Positions 32,667-36,519 of a stretch of 36,519 bases of DNA are shown in pieces (the stretch's first letter is position 1; the number at the start of each line of letters is the position of its first letter). The position numbers were made by a program, and so were the translations under genes. Below the pieces are notes generated by a model. It worked only from the letters and a program-made list of their open reading frames with translations. It had not been told where the DNA came from and ran no database searches. This DNA is from Scatosoma sp045542595. Its GTDB lineage: Bacteria > Bacillota > Clostridia > Christensenellales > Borkfalkiaceae. The stretch is taken from positions 1-36,519 of the forward strand of contig JAZQLI010000006.1 of the NCBI GenBank assembly GCA_045542595.1, read 5' to 3'.

Positions 32667-34388
32667 TTATTTTGAAACGCTATAATTCCAAGTTGTCGAA
32701 TCAATTCTCGTTCCATTCGTCCAATCTGCAGCTGTTTTATTTTTTGCTCTAATCGCATTCAACAACCACGTACGCGAACCATTTTCCATCATCGAGAAAC
32801 AGTTAGCCGAAAGATCCAAACAAAGCGACTTACCAATTTCACGGAATGCAGCGTTGTTATTTTCTGCACCAAACATAACAACGTTCGACTTCTGGCGCAA
32901 TTCTACTAAATCTTTAAAATAAATAGATTTATCGCTATTCGCAATATCTACGTCATATTCAACAGGTCTAAAACATGCAGTCGATTCAGTATATTTAGCA
33001 CATTCTTCTTCGGTATAAAGGAATTTCAAGAATTCAATACATGCATCTACAACGGGCTTGTTATTTGCAATATTTGCATTTACAACAATACTAGCAAATC
33101 CTGCATCATTAAGAACGGTTTTTTCTCCATTCCCTTCCGTCACGGTATCATTCACCGACGTGGGCAAAGGCATCCATCTTACGTCTCTAGTATCTTTACG
33201 AGAAATCTTCTTATAGTCTTCCATATTTCCCGCCATTTCCGATTCATTCCACCAATAAGAGGCTTCAATTAATAAACCTTTCGCTTTACCGCTATATTCA
33301 CCATAAATGAATGTTTTTTCCGCACCCGTATGAGAAACACCTTCGTCGTAAGAATCCTCCGAGAAGAATCCCGCTTTTTCCGCCGCCTCAACAAAAGCTG
33401 CCGCATAATATTTAGATGCAAGATCATTCGTTAAATAGCCGTTATCCAATGTAATTTCAACCCATTCGGTAATCGGTTTCTTTATTTGAGAATTCCCCAC
33501 AAATAACGGTTCGTCGCTAAACATCAATTTCCCGTTTGCGTCCGTTTTAATAACTTCAACTTTTCCATCGTCTTCCGTCCCCTTGATTCCATCTTGACCA
33601 GGGCAGTTAGACGAATCCATTGAATAAACAGTTTTGATTTCTTCATAGCCAGCCAAGGAAGGCCATAAACCTGCAAGTAAGTAGTTTATTTCGTCGAGAT
33701 ATTTACCCGTAAGTTGTATAGGCTCCATACCTTTCTTTTTCATTCTCGCACACAAAATCAACAGCTCTTGCAACGAACAGGGCAAACCGTCATCTTGCGT
33801 TCCCTTTTCTCCGTCAGGTCCGATAGATTTAGCTGTATATGATTGCGACACAAAATACGCATCACCAAAATCAGACATAAACAATTCACCTGAAGATGAA
33901 TCGGCAAAGTACAAATATTGCGAATCGAAGGATTCCTTATCGTATGTAAATCCAGAATAGAATTCGTAATGAGGAACTCCATAGTACGCCCCGTCAAACT
34001 GATAACGACTTTTGATCTCCGGATAAATTCTTTCATCTAAAGTACTATCTTCATCTGTATAAACGTCACTGATATCCAAAAGCAAACCGCCTGCAACATA
34101 GTTATTTAACATTAATCGTTCAATTACGACCATATTGTAACCTGATCCAGCCGTAATGTGAGAAGCCGTACCTTGGCCAGAAAAGACTTTAACGTCAATA
34201 TCTTGATGCGTTGCTTCAAAACGCGTTACTGCATCATCTAACCATACTGTACCTACCCCACCTTCAAAGTTCATGATTGAAATAACGGTTTTATCTCCTC
34301 CATTACCACCACAACTCGCCAACAACATAGAACAAGCCATTGTTGTTGCAATAATTGCGCTTACTGATTTTTTAATCTGCTTTTTCAT
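32667..34388 (-). CDS. Extracellular solute-binding lipoprotein of a sugar ABC transporter
   Basis: This 573-aa protein has a signal peptide ending MLLASC (lipid-modified Cys26) and a Gly/Asn-rich linker. The family-1 binding fold begins VISIMNFEGGVGTVW. Later landmarks are YGVPHYEFYSGFTYD, EASYWWNESEM and SIVVNANIANN. It is longer than the usual about 430 aa because of inserts, including two short GPDGEKGTQDDG-like loops that resemble calcium-binding loops. It is the first gene of the leftward run, with GAGGAG 7 nt before the ATG and a good promoter about 100 bp upstream. The ligand is unknown, and the large size fits long or branched oligosaccharides. Confidence 0.88.
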   Translation of the reverse strand: MKKQIKKSVSAIIATTMACSMLLASCGGNGGDKTVISIMNFEGGVGTVWLDDAVTRFEATHQDIDVKVFSGQGTASHITAGSGYNMVVIERLMLNNYVAGGLLLDISDVYTDEDSTLDERIYPEIKSRYQFDGAYYGVPHYEFYSGFTYDKESFDSQYLYFADSSSGELFMSDFGDAYFVSQSYTAKSIGPDGEKGTQDDGLPCSLQELLILCARMKKKGMEPIQLTGKYLDEINYLLAGLWPSLAGYEEIKTVYSMDSSNCPGQDGIKGTEDDGKVEVIKTDANGKLMFSDEPLFVGNSQIKKPITEWVEITLDNGYLTNDLASKYYAAAFVEAAEKAGFFSEDSYDEGVSHTGAEKTFIYGEYSGKAKGLLIEASYWWNESEMAGNMEDYKKISRKDTRDVRWMPLPTSVNDTVTEGNGEKTVLNDAGFASIVVNANIANNKPVVDACIEFLKFLYTEEECAKYTESTACFRPVEYDVDIANSDKSIYFKDLVELRQKSNVVMFGAENNNAAFREIGKSLCLDLSANCFSMMENGSRTWLLNAIRAKNKTAADWTNGTRIDSTTWNYSVSK

Positions 34389-34469
34389 TTTTAGCTCCTC
34401 TATTTAAATTTATTTTTTAATGCGCTTTTTAAGCACATTTTTAACTTTTTTGAACTTTGTTTAATAATA

Positions 34470-34480
34470 AGAACAGTTCT
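34470..34480. promoter_or_regulatory. Palindrome at the start of the operon transcript
   Basis: AGAAC-A-GTTCT is an 11-bp perfect inverted repeat about 6-16 nt downstream of the expected leftward transcription start. It may be an operator. AraC-family proteins usually prefer direct repeats, so a different regulator could bind here. Confidence 0.35.
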
Positions 34481-34492
34481 CACCATAATGAT

Positions 34493-34521
34493 ATTATACC
34501 ATAAACCAGGTCCAATTTCAA
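34493..34521 (-). promoter_or_regulatory. Promoter of the leftward glycan-use operon
   Basis: A -35 TTGAAA (34521-34516) and a perfect -10 TATAAT (34498-34493) are separated by 17 bp. The untranslated leader is about 98 nt and contains a short TGTGC/GCGCA stem near 34421-34437. It is the only strong promoter seen for the run, so the downstream genes probably depend on it, at least for basal coupling. Confidence 0.8.
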
Positions 34522-34561
34522 TAAGAAACAATAAAAGAATGTAAAAATTCGTACAATTTGC

Positions 34562-34590
34562 TTGACTTTTTGATTGTTATATTGTAAAAT
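34562..34590 (+). promoter_or_regulatory. Promoter of the AraC-family regulator gene
   Basis: TTGACT (34562-34567) and TAAAAT (34585-34590) are separated by 17 bp. Transcription should start near 34597, giving a leader of about 20 nt with AGGAGG at 34603-34608. The two divergent promoters lie about 40 bp apart, so one regulator bound between them could control both. Confidence 0.7.
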
Positions 34591-34616
34591 ATTGACCATA
34601 TTAGGAGGTGGTTAAT

Positions 34617-35420
34617 ATGTCATTAAATAAGATAATAAAAGATTCTGGCTTCTATATCGACACAGTTACTATGGATGAAACAATGCGGGTTGCTCATAGA
34701 CACAGTGCATACGAAATTTATTACCTTATCCAAGGTTCACGCGTTTTTTTTATCAATAATGACTTTTTTCGTGTCAACGAAGGGGACTTTATTTTAGTGC
34801 CAAAAGGAACATTCCACAGGACGACAGGCGGTAAATATACACGTACCGTTATCAATTTTTCTACATCATATCTACAAAGCTTTTGCACGTCAAAAACTGA
34901 AAAATTTTTATTAAAAGCTTTTGACAACTATCAAGTGCATCCTGAAGGAAAAGATAGCGAACGAGTTTTAAATATTCTTTCAGAAATGCAAAAAATTTTT
35001 TTAGATTGTGAAGACCGAATATTCGTTTTGCTCGCAGAACTTCTTGATATTTTAACTCAATCGAAAACAATAGATAAAACGATGCTGTCAGAAAGAGAAG
35101 AAAAAATTAGCGAAATTATAGAATACACCAATAAAAATTATAAAACAATCAACAGTATCCAAGATATTTCAAATACCTTTTTTCTTTCTAAAGAATACTT
35201 TTGTCGGCTCTTCAAAAAACATATGGGAATTACCTTTTCTGATTATTTAAATAAAACCAAACTTCATCACGCCACAAATCTTCTCATAACAACAGATAAG
35301 CAACTCCCCGAAATCGCTACAATATGTGGTTTTCATTCAAGCTCCTACTTTTGTAAAGCCTTTAAAAAAGAATATGGAATTACTCCTAATACATATAAAT
35401 ACCTACACAAAAAAGGTTAA
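34617..35420 (+). CDS. AraC-family transcriptional regulator
   Basis: This is a 267-aa one-component regulator. The N-terminal cupin-like sensor has RVAHRHSAYEIYYLIQG and EGDFILVPKGTFH, a typical sugar-binding beta-barrel. The C-terminal 100 residues carry two helix-turn-helix motifs: DISNTFFLSKEYFCRLFKK followed by GITFSDYLNKTK, then LPEIATICGFHSSSYFCKAFK followed by GITPNTYK. The ATG at 34617 is 8 nt after AGGAGG. The in-frame GTG at 34608 lies inside that site and is rejected. It is divergent from the 25-gene run and is the obvious candidate regulator of its promoter, probably as an activator that responds to a sugar from the imported glycan. Confidence 0.9.
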   Translation: MSLNKIIKDSGFYIDTVTMDETMRVAHRHSAYEIYYLIQGSRVFFINNDFFRVNEGDFILVPKGTFHRTTGGKYTRTVINFSTSYLQSFCTSKTEKFLLKAFDNYQVHPEGKDSERVLNILSEMQKIFLDCEDRIFVLLAELLDILTQSKTIDKTMLSEREEKISEIIEYTNKNYKTINSIQDISNTFFLSKEYFCRLFKKHMGITFSDYLNKTKLHHATNLLITTDKQLPEIATICGFHSSSYFCKAFKKEYGITPNTYKYLHKKG

Positions 35421-35617
35421 TACATAGCCCCATTCTTTATTCTTTACATATATTTTCCAAAATATATTAAAGGATATTGTGTTTTGCCTTTATAATAAAA
35501 AAGGTATTTTATTATCTCACTATTCTCAAAATCTTGTCAATAGCTTCCATACAATTTCTCACTGTAAAATAAAACCAATCGTATTCCACTAATAAATCTA
35601 AAGCAATCAATAACGTA
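35421..35617 (+). other. AT-rich gap after the regulator gene
   Basis: No gene was found in this 197-bp AT-rich stretch. A weak CCTTT/AAAGG hairpin with a T-rich tail near 35490-35515 might end the regulator message early. The stronger terminator is at 35618. Confidence 0.4.
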
Positions 35618-35646
35618 AAGACGGGAAATCAACTCCCGTCTTTTTC
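35618..35646 (+). terminator. Rho-independent terminator, plus strand
   Basis: The stem AAGACGGGA (35618-35626) / TCCCGTCTT (35634-35642) has a 7-nt loop and runs into TTTTT at 35641-35645. It is the likely end of the AraC-family regulator transcript. Confidence 0.8.
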
Positions 35647-35649
35647 GAT

Positions 35650-35697
35650 ATAAAAAGAAAATCCGAACCAATCGCCTGTTACGATATAGTTCGGATT
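35650..35697 (-). terminator. Terminator of the tRNA-Gly unit
   Basis: On the minus strand AATCCGAAC (35697-35689) pairs with GTTCGGATT (35668-35660), with an inner ATCG/CGAT stem, and is followed by TTCTTTTT. It lies 10 bp after the tRNA 3' end. Confidence 0.8.
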
Positions 35698-35706
35698 ATA
35701 CTGACT

Positions 35707-35781
35707 TGGAGCAGGTGACGAGAGTCGAACTCGCCGGGAACAGCTTGGGAAGCTGCCGCCATACCGCTAGGCGACACCTGC
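35707..35781 (-). tRNA. tRNA-Gly (anticodon CCC)
   Basis: This is a 75-nt cloverleaf on the minus strand including an encoded CCA. The acceptor stem is GCAGGTG / CACCTGC. The anticodon stem GCAGC/GCTGT closes the 7-nt loop TTCCCAA (anticodon CCC). The T stem GCGAG/CTCGT closes TTCGACT. The discriminator base is T, as expected for bacterial glycine tRNA. It has its own promoter (35794-35822) and terminator (35650-35697). Confidence 0.93.
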
Positions 35782-35793
35782 ATTCGTGTTCTT

Positions 35794-35822
35794 ATTATAT
35801 ATGATTTCCGCTTGCTTGTCAA
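35794..35822 (-). promoter_or_regulatory. Consensus promoter of tRNA-Gly
   Basis: Perfect TTGACA (35822-35817) and perfect TATAAT (35799-35794) are separated by 17 bp, placing transcription start a few bases before the tRNA 5' end. This is the strongest promoter in the window, as expected for a stable RNA gene. Confidence 0.9.
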
Positions 35823-35865
35823 CGATTTTTCTATTGCTTCTTATAAAAATTCTTAATTTTCCGCG

Positions 35866-35894
35866 CAAAAAAAAGGCGCTTTTAAAACGCCTTT
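35866..35894 (-). terminator. Terminator of the perR-like gene
   Basis: The minus-strand stem AAAGGCG (35894-35888) / CGCCTTT (35878-35872) is followed by a run of T. It begins 7 bp after the stop codon of the leftward Fur-family gene. Confidence 0.85.
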
Positions 35895-35900
35895 AAAAAC

Positions 35901-36287
35901 TTATGCTTGCGGCAACTGACAATCTTTACATATTCCGTGAAATTCCAAAGATACGCCCTGCAATAAAAAGTCGTCGCAAACTTCCGCTTGTAACGTCCTT
36001 TCGTTCAACGCTGCCGTTTTGACGTCGGAAAGTCTTCCGCAAACCGTGCAACGCGCGTGGCTATGTGCATACGTATTATAATCGTATCGCATCTCTTGCC
36101 CAGACGAGCGCAGCTCTAACGCCTTACCGCTTGCCGCAAAACCGCCGAGCACGCGGAATACCGTCGCCCGTGATACCGTAGGGTGCATCGAGTGCACCAA
36201 CGCATACACTTCCGTCGCCGTGGGATGATTTAACGCGCAAAGCGCGTCGTATATAATTTGTTTTTGCTTTGTCTGCCGCTCTTGCAT
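35901..36287 (-). CDS. Fur-family metalloregulator, PerR-like
   Basis: This is a 128-aa repressor with an N-terminal winged helix (recognition part PTVSRATVFRVLGGF) and a C-terminal dimer domain. The structural zinc site is two CxxC pairs, C80/C83 (ARCTVCG) and C120/C123 (GICKDC). The five expected PerR regulatory ligands are present: H21 (HPTATEVY), D69 (RYD), H75 and H77 (AHSHARC) and D88 (LSDV). This favours a peroxide-sensing PerR over Fur or Zur, although ligand sets alone do not prove it. It has its own promoter and terminator and is unrelated to the glycan operon. GC content is visibly higher than in the exported-protein genes. Confidence 0.8.
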   Translation of the reverse strand: MQERQTKQKQIIYDALCALNHPTATEVYALVHSMHPTVSRATVFRVLGGFAASGKALELRSSGQEMRYDYNTYAHSHARCTVCGRLSDVKTAALNERTLQAEVCDDFLLQGVSLEFHGICKDCQLPQA

Positions 36288-36324
36288 ACAATAAATTTCC
36301 TTATTAAGATTGAATATTGATTAT

Positions 36325-36353
36325 ATTATAGCATACGAGCGCGTATCCGTCAA
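36325..36353 (-). promoter_or_regulatory. Promoter of the perR-like gene
   Basis: TTGACG (36353-36348) and TATAAT (36330-36325) are separated by 17 bp. The spacer contains an ATACG/CGTAT inverted repeat (about 36333-36346) that could be an operator. A convincing full PER box (TTATAATnATTATAA) was not found, only an AT-rich half-like stretch at the -10. Confidence 0.75.
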
Positions 36354-36360
36354 GTATTTT

Positions 36361-36519
36361 TATAAAAATTTTTTCAGGTAATAATCATCCACCCGAATAT
36401 CGGGTGGTTTTTATTTTTCGGGCATAGCCCTTGTTCACTGGCGTAGCACAAATGTGCTTTTTGGTTGACCTGCCAGTCATGCACGTCTTACTTGCTACCC
36501 GTCAACGGGTCACGCGGAT
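36361..36519 (+). other. Hairpin-rich intergenic stretch at the right edge
   Basis: No gene is seen. After the terminator at 36389-36418 come GGGCATAGCCC (36420-36430) and AGCACA/TGTGCT with TTTT (36445-36462, a short plus-strand terminator-like hairpin). These are followed by TGACCTGCCAGTCA (36466-36479) and ACCCGT/ACGGGT (36497-36510). Confidence 0.45.
36389..36418 (+). terminator. Rho-independent terminator-like hairpin, plus strand
   Basis: The 8-bp stem CCACCCGA (36389-36396) / TCGGGTGG (36400-36407) is followed by TTTTTATTTTT. No rightward gene lies upstream, so its role is unclear. Its core resembles the hairpin at 101-127. Confidence 0.6.

Noticed and set aside
34608..34616. GTG start for the AraC-family regulator
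   Set aside because: The GTG overlaps the AGGAGG ribosome binding site that serves the ATG at 34617.
35707..35781. tRNA-Gly as the attachment site of an integrated element covering the operon
   Set aside because: No copy of the tRNA 3' end was found at the left side of the window and no integrase gene is next to the tRNA.
36300..36347. PerR or Fur box at the perR-like promoter
   Set aside because: Only one half matches TTATAATnATTATAA well. The rest is ordinary AT-rich -10 sequence.

Overview
The window looks like a chromosomal carbohydrate-use locus from a low-GC, Gram-positive anaerobe of the Clostridia type, probably gut-associated (inference). The evidence is GGAGG-type ribosome binding sites, TTGACA/TATAAT-like promoters, four lipobox lipoproteins, a PerR-like Fur protein, and carbohydrate ABC transporter genes without an ATPase gene. 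The species cannot be named from sequence alone.

Layout. (1) The left edge (1-648) holds a leftward promoter with a 14-bp inverted repeat feeding an off-window gene, two hairpins, and a small Cys-rich KTR-type protein gene typical of mobile-element cargo. (2) Positions 649-34388 are one long leftward run of 25 genes with mostly 0-25 bp spacing and several ATGA overlaps. It starts at a good promoter (34493-34521) opposite an AraC-family regulator (34617-35420). The promoter-proximal half encodes exported proteins: a solute-binding lipoprotein, two permeases, an N-terminally anchored Ig-domain protein, a DUF4838 lipoprotein, a 1103-aa lipoprotein and a 935-aa secreted protein that share repeated GLUG-like modules, a 45-aa peptide, and a small lipoprotein with InlB-like repeats. 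After a strong intercistronic hairpin (about 18990-19029) come cytoplasmic enzymes: a ceramidase-fold protein, a truncated GH28-like protein, GH28, a GH109-type enzyme, a TIM-barrel isomerase, NagB, NagA, two SGNH hydrolases, two Gfo/Idh/MocA oxidoreductases, an enolase-superfamily enzyme, a CBM9-like protein, a divergent GH32, xylulokinase, fructokinase and an amidohydrolase. (3) The right edge (35421-36519) has ordinary chromosomal units: terminators, tRNA-Gly(CCC) with its own promoter and terminator, a perR-like gene, and a hairpin-rich intergenic stretch.

How the genes fit together (inference). AraC senses a glycan signal. The surface proteins bind or present a complex glycan and the ABC transporter imports oligosaccharides. 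Glycosidases and esterases without signal peptides then dismantle these inside the cell (uronate by GH28, fructose by GH32 and fructokinase, N-acetylhexosamine by GH109 and NagA/NagB, pentulose by XylB). The mixture of activities suggests a heteropolymer or several substrates. The least described parts are the repeated NFSALDG / GLUG / YDTVADW modules, the 45-aa ORF coupled to one of them, and the orphan GH28 N-terminal domain.
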